From: CALVUP01 sp964422195
GTDB lineage: Bacteria; Bacillota_I; Bacilli_A; RF39; UBA660
Assembly: GCA_964422195.1 (NCBI GenBank)
Contig: CAYRAF010000008.1
Coordinates: 1-31,807, forward strand
DNA: 31,807 nt
Reading direction: 5' to 3'
Below are positions 7,795-14,993 of the stretch, one piece after another (within the stretch, counting starts at the first letter, position 1; each line of letters starts with the position of its first letter). Made by a program: the position numbers and the translations under genes. The notes under the pieces are model-generated. The model saw only the letters and a list, made by a program, of their open reading frames with translations, ran no database searches and was not told the DNA's origin.

Positions 7795-8586
7795 ATGTTT
7801 GTAAATGATAGTGATCATTATGATCAACATTTCTTAATAGATGACGAAATTATAAAAAAGTTTATTAATACTTGTAATATTGTTTCTACTGATACTATAG
7901 TAGAAATAGGGCCAGGAGATGGCATGTTAACAAAAGAATTAGTAAAAAAAGCAAAGAAAGTAATAGCGTTTGAACTTGATACCAGATTAAAATCAAAACT
8001 TGACATGTTACAAAAAAACAATTCTAATTTAGAAGTACGCTATACTAATGCATTAGATAGTTATCTTCCAGCTTGTAATAAAATAATAACAGCTTTACCA
8101 TATAGCATTATAGAACCATTTGTTAATAAATTAATAAAATGTGAGTTTGATGAAGTTATAATGATTATGGGTAATAAGTATGTAGAAGGGGTTATTAATC
8201 AAGATATTACAAAACTATCATTATTAACAAATTGTTTTTTTGAAGTAGAAAAATACTTTGATATCGAACCAAAATCATTTAATCCGCCTCCAAGAGTTTT
8301 ATCAAGTGTTATTAAGTTAAAAAAAGTAACTAAGGAAGATTTGATTGGCAATAAATTATTATATATATTTAGAGAATTATATTTTAGAAAACTTCTTAAA
8401 TTAAAAAAATCATTGATGGAAGCATTTATAGATTATGCAAAAGAAAATGGAAATATTTTAACTAAAAAAGATAGCAAAGAATATATTTCAAGATTAGGAA
8501 TTCCGGATGAACTTCTAAATAAAAGTTTTGAAGCTTTATCTAATGAAGAATTAAAAAAAATATATGAAATTTTAAAAAAGTGTTGA
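7795..8586 (+). CDS. Divergent KsgA/Dim1-like methyltransferase paralog
   Basis: 263 residues from ATG 7795, preceded by GGAGATGAG. It shows the family opening YDQHFLIDDEII, a good motif I (VEIGPGDGMLTKEL), the acidic residue in FELD, and the late SFNPPPRVLSSVIKL motif. Two key positions depart: motif IV reads ALPY instead of NLPY, and the usual Asp after motif II is Asn (YTNALDSY). The SAM pocket therefore looks kept while adenine methylation may be weak or lost. It follows the longer paralog but has its own promoter. Possibilities are a specialised rRNA or tRNA enzyme or a non-catalytic ribosome-assembly factor. Confidence 0.8.
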   Translation: MFVNDSDHYDQHFLIDDEIIKKFINTCNIVSTDTIVEIGPGDGMLTKELVKKAKKVIAFELDTRLKSKLDMLQKNNSNLEVRYTNALDSYLPACNKIITALPYSIIEPFVNKLIKCEFDEVIMIMGNKYVEGVINQDITKLSLLTNCFFEVEKYFDIEPKSFNPPPRVLSSVIKLKKVTKEDLIGNKLLYIFRELYFRKLLKLKKSLMEAFIDYAKENGNILTKKDSKEYISRLGIPDELLNKSFEALSNEELKKIYEILKKC

Positions 8587-8599
8587 CAGGCACTTTTTT
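8574..8599 (+). terminator. Terminator with a promoter -35 in its loop
   Basis: AAAAAAGTG/CACTTTTTT stem (8574-8582 with 8591-8599), with the 8-base loop TTGACAGG. The left arm and loop include the end and stop codon of the methyltransferase gene. Confidence 0.82.
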
Positions 8600-8611
8600 G
8601 TTTGCTATATT
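8583..8611 (+). promoter_or_regulatory. Sigma-A promoter of the queC operon
   Basis: Perfect TTGACA (8583-8588), 17-base spacer, TATATT (8606-8611) with a TGC extension (8603-8605). It predicts a start near 8618 and a leader of about 310 nt before queC. Confidence 0.88.
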
Positions 8612-8636
8612 ACATAGGTAGAAGGGGTTTGAGTTG

Positions 8637-8772
8637 TACAATATTTGCAGTTTAAAGTTGCGCTTATATTGTGGAATTTAGTATGGATTTTATATTTGTA
8701 GTTAAAGTTGCACAAATATATGGATGATAATTTTAAGTTGGGAATATTGTAAATAATATTCCCATTTTTAAT
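8637..8772 (+). promoter_or_regulatory. Leader RNA unit 1 (candidate riboswitch, class unknown)
   Basis: 136-nt unit repeated once downstream with a 142-nt period. Hairpin A pairs ACAATAT (8638-8644) with ATATTGT (8666-8672), with an inner GC pair. Hairpin B pairs TATATTTGT (8691-8699) with ACAAATATA (8712-8720). Both carry the loop AGTT(T)AAAGTTGC and are followed by TGGA or GTGGA. In hairpin B the loop bases 8702-8709 can pair with 8729-8736 (TTAAAGTT with AATTTTAA), giving an H-type pseudoknot. A terminator hairpin closes the unit. ACAATATT at 8638-8645 is also complementary to AATATTGT of the terminator's left arm (8743-8750), offering an antiterminator. The motif does not match the preQ1 riboswitch consensus known to me. 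Confidence 0.7.
8740..8772 (+). terminator. Conditional terminator of leader unit 1
   Basis: GGGAATATTG/TAATATTCCC stem (8740-8749 with 8754-8763) closed by one G-U pair, loop TAAA, then ATTTTTAAT. The U run is short, as in many regulated terminators. Confidence 0.7.
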
Positions 8773-8778
8773 GGGAGA

Positions 8779-8914
8779 TACAATATTTGCAGTTTAAAGT
8801 TGCGCTTATATTGTGGAATTTAGTATGGATTTTATATTTGTAGTTAAAGTTGCACAAATATATGGATGATAATTTTAAGTTGGGAATATTGTAAACAATA
8901 TTCCCATTTTTAAT
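8779..8914 (+). promoter_or_regulatory. Leader RNA unit 2 (candidate riboswitch, class unknown)
   Basis: Identical to unit 1 over 136 nt except for one base: T at 8754 becomes C at 8896. The change turns the closing G-U pair of the terminator stem into G-C, so pairing is preserved. All hairpins of unit 1 recur here at +142. The queC RBS begins directly after it. Confidence 0.7.
8882..8912 (+). terminator. Conditional terminator of leader unit 2
   Basis: Ten-base-pair stem GGGAATATTG/CAATATTCCC (8882-8891 with 8896-8905), loop TAAA, then ATTTTTA. It lies just before the queC RBS GAAAGGAG (8916-8923). Confidence 0.7.
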
Positions 8915-8928
8915 AGAAAGGAGTTAAT

Positions 8929-9582
8929 ATGAAAAAAGCAATTATTGCCTTAAGTGGAGGTATTGATAGCGCAGTAGCCGCAGCTATTGCAAAAAAAGAA
9001 GGTTATGAACTTTACTTTTTAACTGTCAATTATGGTCAGAAGAATATAAAGAAGGAGTTATCTAATTCAAAAAAGCTTGCAGATTATTATGGAGTAGTTG
9101 AACATAAGATAATTGATATGAAATGGCTTGGTGAACTTGGAAATTCTGGCATAACTGATGTCAATATTCATTTTGAAAATGTATCAGATGACTTTATCTA
9201 TGTTCCATATCGTAATACTTGTATTATATCTGCAGCTGTTGCTTGGGCAGAAGTTCTAGGGGCAGATGTAATATATACTGGCAGCGAAGCAGGACCATGG
9301 ATATGCCCAGATAATTCCCCAGAGTATTATAAAAAAATTAATAGTTTAGTTTCTATGTCAACAAAGTTAAATAAAAAGATTAAAGTAGTCGCCCCACTAA
9401 ACTATAGTAATAAAGAAGGCAATATTCGAAAAGGTCTTGAATTAAATGTACCTTTTGAATATACATGGACTTGTGTTGCTAGAGATGATAAAGCTTGTGG
9501 TATATGCTTACCATGTATAGATAGATTGGAAGCATTTGAAGCATTGGGTATTAAAGATCCTATCGAATATATAAATGAGTAA
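8929..9582 (+). CDS. queC: 7-cyano-7-deazaguanine (preQ0) synthase QueC
   Basis: ATP-dependent enzyme converting 7-carboxy-7-deazaguanine to preQ0, the nitrile precursor of queuosine. 217 residues, the family length. The PP-loop motif SGGIDS is at residues 9-14, and the zinc site is Cys182, Cys190, Cys193 and Cys196 (the CGICLPC cluster). The internal VPYRNT and TGSEA motifs match QueC. It is the first gene after the tandem leader RNA, with RBS AAAGGAG. Its pathway partners queD, queE and folE lie 5 kb downstream in the same orientation, with no terminator seen between. No QueF, Tgt or QueA is in the window. Confidence 0.93.
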   Translation: MKKAIIALSGGIDSAVAAAIAKKEGYELYFLTVNYGQKNIKKELSNSKKLADYYGVVEHKIIDMKWLGELGNSGITDVNIHFENVSDDFIYVPYRNTCIISAAVAWAEVLGADVIYTGSEAGPWICPDNSPEYYKKINSLVSMSTKLNKKIKVVAPLNYSNKEGNIRKGLELNVPFEYTWTCVARDDKACGICLPCIDRLEAFEALGIKDPIEYINE

Positions 9583-9603
9583 TAAACAAAGGAGTATAGA
9601 ATA

Positions 9604-9990
9604 ATGTTAGAATTTATATCTTTAGATTTAGCAAAAGAAACTTGGGATAATATAATCTTAAAGTTATACAATCCTACATTTTATCAAAGTTATACCTATG
9701 CAATGAATTATGGAAGTAACGATCAAATTAAATTTATAATTCAAAAAAATGATAATAATATTAATTTTGCTTGTTTTTTAAAAGAGGAGAAAGATATAAT
9801 TAAAGTTCCTTTTGGGCCCATTTATTAATCTGATATAACAGAAAATGAAGTATTAGAGTTTGTAAAGGAAATATCTGATAAGTTAGTAGATGTTGACTTT
9901 GGACATATTCCCCCAAATTATCATGTAATAAATGGCATGAGAGCCCATGTAGTATATAAAAGAAAAAAAGGGAAAATAGAATATATTTAA
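9604..9990 (+). pseudogene. Remnant of a FemAB/GNAT-type acyltransferase-like gene
   Basis: An ORF of 74 codons starting MLEFISLDLAKETWDNII stops at TAA 9826-9828. The same frame then stays open for 53 codons, with sensible protein (ITENEVLEFVKEISDKLVDV, then FGHIPPNYHVI), to TAA 9988-9990. One in-frame stop therefore splits what was a single gene. The FYQSYTYAMNYG segment and the strand ending VPFGPIY resemble the N-terminal half of FemAB-like peptidyl or acyl transferases, which are normally well over 300 residues, so the remnant is also short at its 3' end. An RBS (AAAGGAG) is kept. The family call is tentative; the broken state is clear. Confidence 0.65.
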
Positions 9991-10002
9991 TAGGTGATAG
10001 TT

Positions 10003-11733
10003 ATGGATAAGAAAGTTAGTATTATCATGCCTGTATATAATACTGAAAAGTATTTATCAGAATCAATTGATTCAATATGTCAACAAAAGGATATTGATTT
10101 TGAATTAATAATCATTAATGATGGTTCTACTGACAATAGTGAAAGTATTATTAAAATGAAACAAAAACAATACAATAATATTAAATACATTAAGCAAGAG
10201 AATAGTGGACTCTCATATGCTAGAAAGATTGGGGTAGAAAACGCTACTGGAGAATACATATATTTTGTAGATTCAGATGATTATATTGAGAATAATAGTT
10301 TGTCATATATGTATAATTATGCAAAAGAAAATAATTTAGACTGTTTAATGATTAACGCTAAATTTAAAAATGAATTATATAACAGTTATGGCAACGCTAT
10401 GGAAAATAGAATGGTAGTTTCAAAAATACAAAATACAGAGGTATTAAATGGTGAAGAACTTCTATTAAGAATGATAAAGAATAGAGAATGGCGTTATGCT
10501 GTATGGTTATATTTTATGAAAAAATCACTATTAACTTCAACTGATTTTTTCAAACACTTTATTCATGAAGATTCTGCTTTTAATTATCAATTATTAACAA
10601 ATTCTAAAAGAGTACAATTCATAGATAAACATATATATAATTATAGATTAAGAAAAAACTCATTAATGTCTACTAAGGCATCATTAAAAAATATCTTAGG
10701 TTATATCAATTCTTTTAATATTATTTATAAAGAAAACCAAAAAAAGGATTTTAAGTATGAAAACTTATTATTTGAGATTAGAATATTAGATCAAATAATT
10801 GAGGTATATGATAAACTAGATGAGTTATCGAAAGAAAAAGCTAAAACAATATTTAAAGATCTTATACCACTAATTGAATCAAGGAATAATTACTATGTGG
10901 ATAGATATAGAGATTTTTTTACAGGTAATACCAATGTTGGTAGTATTTCCAAAGAAAAACAATTGGATTATATTAATTATTTAGAAGTAGATATAGTAGA
11001 TCATTGTAATTTAAATTGTAGTGATTGTAGCCACTTTTCTCCATTAGCAGAAAAAAAATATATAGATGAAAAAATATATGAACAAGATTTACAACAATTA
11101 TCAAAACTTATTGATAAAAAATTAAGAAGATTAGTTCTAATGGGCGGAGAACCTTTATTACATCCAAATATTAAAGAAATTATATCAATATCTCGTAAAC
11201 ACTTCCCGGATACGCAAATTCAAATATTAACAAACGGAATACTATTGCTTAATCAAGATGAGGACTTCTTTAAGACATGCAGAGACAACAATATTCAAAT
11301 AAATATTAGTACTTATCCAATTGGAATAGACTATTATAAAATTTTTGATAGGATAATAAGTGAAAAGTTAAACATGTTTATTTATGATAATGGCATAGTT
11401 GAGAATAAAGAGTTTTATCATTATGAATTTAATAATACTAAATCTGGTGATGAGGTTGAAAATTTTAATGAGTGTTATATGGCGAAAAATTGTGCAAATT
11501 TAAAAAACGGCAAAATATTTTTGTGTCCTATAATTAACAACATAGATCGCTATAATAAGTATTATCATACTAATTATGAAGTTTTAGATGATGATTATAT
11601 AGATATATATAGAGCAAATGATGCTAATGAAATATATAAATACTTATCAAATCCAGTTCAGTTTTGCAAGTATTGTAACTTGAAACAAATGAGAAAAGTA
11701 AAATGGTCGAGGTTTTCAAATGAAAAAAATTAA
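10003..11733 (+). CDS. Fusion of a family 2 glycosyltransferase and a radical SAM enzyme
   Basis: 576 residues from ATG 10003, chosen over GTG 9994 because AGGTGAT spans 9992-9998. Residues 1 to ~230 are a GT-A glycosyltransferase: VSIIMPVYNTEKYL, NDGSTDNS, and the metal-binding DSDD at 90-93. Residues ~325-500 are a radical SAM domain with the 4Fe-4S motif Cys335-X3-Cys339-X2-Cys342 and the GGEPLLHPN loop. The last ~100 residues add further Cys (ECYMAKNC, FLCP, FCKYCN), resembling a SPASM or twitch domain for auxiliary clusters. Such a protein could transfer a sugar and modify it or its acceptor by radical chemistry. The substrate is unknown. The 3' end overlaps the next glycosyltransferase by 14 bases. 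Confidence 0.87.
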   Translation: MDKKVSIIMPVYNTEKYLSESIDSICQQKDIDFELIIINDGSTDNSESIIKMKQKQYNNIKYIKQENSGLSYARKIGVENATGEYIYFVDSDDYIENNSLSYMYNYAKENNLDCLMINAKFKNELYNSYGNAMENRMVVSKIQNTEVLNGEELLLRMIKNREWRYAVWLYFMKKSLLTSTDFFKHFIHEDSAFNYQLLTNSKRVQFIDKHIYNYRLRKNSLMSTKASLKNILGYINSFNIIYKENQKKDFKYENLLFEIRILDQIIEVYDKLDELSKEKAKTIFKDLIPLIESRNNYYVDRYRDFFTGNTNVGSISKEKQLDYINYLEVDIVDHCNLNCSDCSHFSPLAEKKYIDEKIYEQDLQQLSKLIDKKLRRLVLMGGEPLLHPNIKEIISISRKHFPDTQIQILTNGILLLNQDEDFFKTCRDNNIQINISTYPIGIDYYKIFDRIISEKLNMFIYDNGIVENKEFYHYEFNNTKSGDEVENFNECYMAKNCANLKNGKIFLCPIINNIDRYNKYYHTNYEVLDDDYIDIYRANDANEIYKYLSNPVQFCKYCNLKQMRKVKWSRFSNEKN

Positions 11734-12493
11734 TATAAGTATTGTAATATGTGTTGCTGATGATAATAGATTAAAACAAATGCTAGACAGTATTTATTGC
11801 GTTTGTGAAGTCATTTTAGTATTGAATGGAGCAACCGATGAAATAAGAAAAATAGCGAGAGATTTTAAGAGTAATACTAAATGCAAAGTTAAAATCTTTG
11901 AAATAGAAGATAAAAATCTAAGTAAAGCGCGCAACATAGGCACTAAAAATGCTACATATAATAAGGTTGTTCATTATGATAGTGATTGTATTATGGTAAA
12001 AGGTGCTCTCGAAGAATATGATAAATACTTAAATAATTATTATTTGGTAGATGGAAAAGTAAAATTTAGAAATGATACATTTAGTAGTAAAATTATTTCT
12101 AAACTAAGAAATATGGGTATTCCGGGATATGCCTTGTGCCCATCTGTTGGGATTAATAAGAAGATAATAAAATACATAGATTATTATTTTGATGAAGATA
12201 TTAAATGGGTTGAAGATACCGAAATGAACCGCAGAGTAAAAAGAAACAACTTAGAAGTTGGATTTATACAAAAATTAACTTGTATACATGATAATCTAAC
12301 TTTTAAACAAGATCTTAAATCAGCTTATCGTTATGGTTATGGTGCAAAACTATCTGTTAAAAAAGGAATAAGAAAAAAAGGGAAAATTGGTAATTGGTTT
12401 TTAACACCAAGGTGTTTTTCAAAATCAATACTATTAGGTTTATATAGCGTTGCTTGGAATATATGCTTTGCAATTGGCTATTTAATAAATTAA
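11720..12493 (+). CDS. Family 2 glycosyltransferase
   Basis: 257 residues. The fold starts INISIVICVADDNRLKQMLDSI, passes through NLSKARNIGTKNA and has the metal-binding DSD in VVHYDSDCIM; a later EDTEMNRRV matches the catalytic-base region of GT2 enzymes. The N-terminal nucleotide-binding strand is shorter than usual. The C-terminal ~30 residues are hydrophobic (SILLGLYSVAWNICFAIGYL), suggesting membrane association. It begins inside the preceding fusion gene, so translation is coupled. It probably adds a sugar to the same acceptor as the fusion protein (inference). Confidence 0.8.
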   Translation: MKKINISIVICVADDNRLKQMLDSIYCVCEVILVLNGATDEIRKIARDFKSNTKCKVKIFEIEDKNLSKARNIGTKNATYNKVVHYDSDCIMVKGALEEYDKYLNNYYLVDGKVKFRNDTFSSKIISKLRNMGIPGYALCPSVGINKKIIKYIDYYFDEDIKWVEDTEMNRRVKRNNLEVGFIQKLTCIHDNLTFKQDLKSAYRYGYGAKLSVKKGIRKKGKIGNWFLTPRCFSKSILLGLYSVAWNICFAIGYLIN

Positions 12494-12504
12494 AGGAGGT
12501 AAAT

Positions 12505-14148
12505 ATGAAAGTATTAGGTTTAAACGGATGGACTGAAAGAGGTCATGATGGAGGTGCTAGTTTAATTGTAGATGGAAAATTAATATATGCAGTAGAAGAG
12601 GAAAGATTAACTAGATTAAAACATGCATATGATACAATTCCTAACAAAAGTATTGAACATGCACTTAATTTTGCAAATTTGAAGCTAGATGATATTGATA
12701 AATTCTATATAGGTTGGGACTATGAAGCATTATATAGTATGCTTAATAAGCAATTTTTAACAAAAGAAGAAGTATCGCAAGCTATTTTTGGTAGTGACAA
12801 ATATGCATCAAAAATTGAGTATGTTTCTCACCATATAGCGCATGCATATAGTACATTTTATCCTTCAAAATATGAAAGAGCTTTAGCATTTATCATAGAT
12901 GGTCAAGGAGAATATATGGCTACAAGTATATTTGCTGCAGATAAGGTAAATAATGATATGAAATTATTAATGGAAACACCAATTTCCTTAGGTTATTTTT
13001 ATGCAGCAATTACTAGACATATTGGATTTAGAAGTGGAGAAGAAGGTAAGACAATGGGATTAGCTCCTTATGGTATTCCTAAATATTATGAAGCTTTAAA
13101 AAGAATGATTTATGTAGATAAAGCAGGGGAATTAAAATGCGCTTTTAGTATTAAAAAAGAAGGTAAGGATGAAGAAGTAGCAAGTTTACAAAAATGGGAA
13201 GAATTATTAAATACTATACTTCCTAAAAATGATACCCCTATTAAAGAAATAAATGATAATATCCAAAAATATGCAGATTTAGCAGCATCTGGAGAAAAAT
13301 TATTAGAAGATATTACAGTAGCTTTAATAAAAAAATATATTAGAGAAACAGATATTCATAATATAGCTATTGCTGGAGGAGTTGGACTTAATTGTCCAAT
13401 GTCAAGTCTAATAGAATCTCTAGATGAAGTTGATAGTGTTTTTGTACAACCTGCAAGTAATGATGGCGGAATCTCATTAGGAGCTGCTATTTATGGGGCT
13501 GTTAAAATGGGGGATAAAGTCGATATAGAAATGATTCCATATTTAGGTGATGAATATACCGATGAAGACATTTTAGCAGCAATAAAGAAAAAGGGTTATA
13601 AATATGAGTATCATGAAGAAATAGAAAAAGAAATAGCTAAACTATTAAGCCAAGATTATTTAATTGGTAATTATCAAGGAAGAATTGAATTTGGTCCAAG
13701 AGCTTTAGGTAATAGAAGTATTTTATCAAGTCCGATTCATGAAGAAACATTAGTAAAAATAAACAATTTAAAAGGTAGGGAAGTTTGGAGACCACTTGCA
13801 CCAGCAGTAATATATGATAAGCAGAGTGAAATATTTGATAGTAATATTTTCTCTCCATATATGACAAAGAATTTTCAAGTGTTAAGTGATGCCAGAGATA
13901 AAATACCAGTAGCAACACATGTTGATAATACTGCAAGAATTCAGTCTGTAACAAAAGAATATAATGAAAAGTTTTATAAGATTATAAAAGAATTTGATAA
14001 ATTAACAGGAGTCCCAGTAGTTATTAATACATCATTTAATTTAAGAGGAGAACCTATTGTCAATACTCCTGCAGAAGCAATTAATTCATTTGAAAATATT
14101 AAGTTAGATTATCTAGCTATGGGTCATTACTTAATAAAAAGGAAATAA
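12505..14148 (+). CDS. NodU/CmcH-family O-carbamoyltransferase
   Basis: 547 residues from ATG 12505, chosen because a perfect AAAGGAGGT lies just before it; the frame opens further upstream inside the previous gene. The family makes carbamoyl-adenylate from carbamoyl phosphate and ATP and transfers the carbamoyl group to a hydroxyl, usually on a sugar. The Kae1-like N-terminal domain has GHDGGAS, the metal-binding SHHIAH at 108-113 and the FIIDGQGE strand. The C-terminal domain has IAGGVGLNC, FVQPASNDGG, the signature GRIEFGPRALGNRSIL and TSFNLRGEPIV. All family motifs are intact. Beside two glycosyltransferases, the acceptor is most likely a glycoside. Confidence 0.93.
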   Translation: MKVLGLNGWTERGHDGGASLIVDGKLIYAVEEERLTRLKHAYDTIPNKSIEHALNFANLKLDDIDKFYIGWDYEALYSMLNKQFLTKEEVSQAIFGSDKYASKIEYVSHHIAHAYSTFYPSKYERALAFIIDGQGEYMATSIFAADKVNNDMKLLMETPISLGYFYAAITRHIGFRSGEEGKTMGLAPYGIPKYYEALKRMIYVDKAGELKCAFSIKKEGKDEEVASLQKWEELLNTILPKNDTPIKEINDNIQKYADLAASGEKLLEDITVALIKKYIRETDIHNIAIAGGVGLNCPMSSLIESLDEVDSVFVQPASNDGGISLGAAIYGAVKMGDKVDIEMIPYLGDEYTDEDILAAIKKKGYKYEYHEEIEKEIAKLLSQDYLIGNYQGRIEFGPRALGNRSILSSPIHEETLVKINNLKGREVWRPLAPAVIYDKQSEIFDSNIFSPYMTKNFQVLSDARDKIPVATHVDNTARIQSVTKEYNEKFYKIIKEFDKLTGVPVVINTSFNLRGEPIVNTPAEAINSFENIKLDYLAMGHYLIKRK

Positions 14149-14152
14149 TAAT

Positions 14153-14656
14153 ATGGAAAAGATACGAGTAGAAAAGCTTTCTATAGAAAACATAGACAAA
14201 TACTTAGAAGCTTTAAATGATGTAATAAAAAATATGTCTAATCCAGAGTGGATAGGTGATTTTACAAGGGATGACTATATATTTCTTATAAAAAATAATA
14301 TTATTGATATTTATACTTGGTTATATAACAATAATTATGTGGGAGCTGCCTCTCTAATAAAGGTTGATGACATTACTAAACACGAATACTTGTTGGATGA
14401 ATATGATTTAAACGAAATAATAGATTTTGGTCCTATATGGGTAAGTAACAACTATACTGGACATGGCTATCAAGTGATGTTTATAAAGTATTTAGAAAAA
14501 AGAATAGGTAATAAGTATAATTGCATGGTTACTACTATAGACCCTAATAATTTAGCTTCCATCCATAATTTTCAAAAATGTGGTTTTAAGTCTATTGGAG
14601 AAGTTAATTTAAAAAGAGGAAAACGTTTGGTTTTAAAAAAAATAAGGGAGGAATAA
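14153..14656 (+). CDS. GNAT-family N-acetyltransferase
   Basis: 167 residues. The GNAT pattern is visible: strands around GAASLIKVDD and IDFGPIWVSNNYTGHGYQ (the acyl-CoA loop region, where the canonical R/Q-X-X-G-X-G/A reads NYTGHG), then TTIDPNNLASIHNFQKCGFKSIG, the classic last helix and strand. It starts 4 bases after the carbamoyltransferase stop and ends 2 bases before queD, so it is firmly in the operon. It may acetylate an amino sugar or amine of the product (inference). Confidence 0.8.
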   Translation: MEKIRVEKLSIENIDKYLEALNDVIKNMSNPEWIGDFTRDDYIFLIKNNIIDIYTWLYNNNYVGAASLIKVDDITKHEYLLDEYDLNEIIDFGPIWVSNNYTGHGYQVMFIKYLEKRIGNKYNCMVTTIDPNNLASIHNFQKCGFKSIGEVNLKRGKRLVLKKIREE

Positions 14657-14658
14657 TT

Positions 14659-14991
14659 ATGTATTATGTAAAAAAAAGTTTAGAAATAAGTGCTTCACAC
14701 TATTTGAAGCTAGATTATGAAAGTAAGTGTGAAAACTTACATGGCCATAATTGGAATATTGATATTTACTTGAAATCTAAGAAATTAGATCAAAATGGAA
14801 TGGTTATGGATTTTAGTATTATCAAAAGAAAAATAAAAGATAAAATAGATCATCAAGATTTAAATAGAGTTTTTGATTTTAATCCAACCGCAGAAAATAT
14901 AGCTAGATGGATTCAAGAAGAACTTGGAGAAAAATGTTATAAAGTTGTTGTAGAAGAAAGTAAAAATAATCAAGCAATCTATGAGGTATAG
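14659..14991 (+). CDS. queD: 6-carboxytetrahydropterin synthase QueD
   Basis: Converts 7,8-dihydroneopterin triphosphate to 6-carboxy-5,6,7,8-tetrahydropterin, step two to preQ0. 110 residues, at the short end of the family. The zinc ligands are His14 (SASHYL), His28 and His30 (LHGHNW); the catalytic Cys24 lies in KCENLHGH; the Asp64-His65 pair (DHQDLN) and the late Glu of VVEES are present. The RBS (GGGAGG) lies in the end of the GNAT gene. queE follows 2 bases after the stop. Confidence 0.95.
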   Translation: MYYVKKSLEISASHYLKLDYESKCENLHGHNWNIDIYLKSKKLDQNGMVMDFSIIKRKIKDKIDHQDLNRVFDFNPTAENIARWIQEELGEKCYKVVVEESKNNQAIYEV

Positions 14992-14993
14992 TT

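Noticed and set aside
8637..8914. Canonical preQ1-I riboswitch
   Set aside because: The short GC-rich stem and A-rich tail of that class are absent; stems here are 7-9 A/U pairs and the loop is different.
8637..8914. Mobile element, CRISPR array or REP-type repeat
   Set aside because: There are only two copies, directly adjacent, each with an ordered hairpin series and correctly placed between promoter and RBS; no transposase, inverted ends or spacer structure.
9826..9828. Programmed readthrough or recoding of the TAA in the acyltransferase remnant
   Set aside because: TAA is a strong stop, no stimulatory structure or frameshift site is visible, and the downstream part is also truncated.
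13637..13954. Antisense ORF inside the carbamoyltransferase gene
   Set aside because: It lies opposite a well-conserved coding stretch, has a Leu/Tyr-rich composition typical of shadow frames, and has no start signals.
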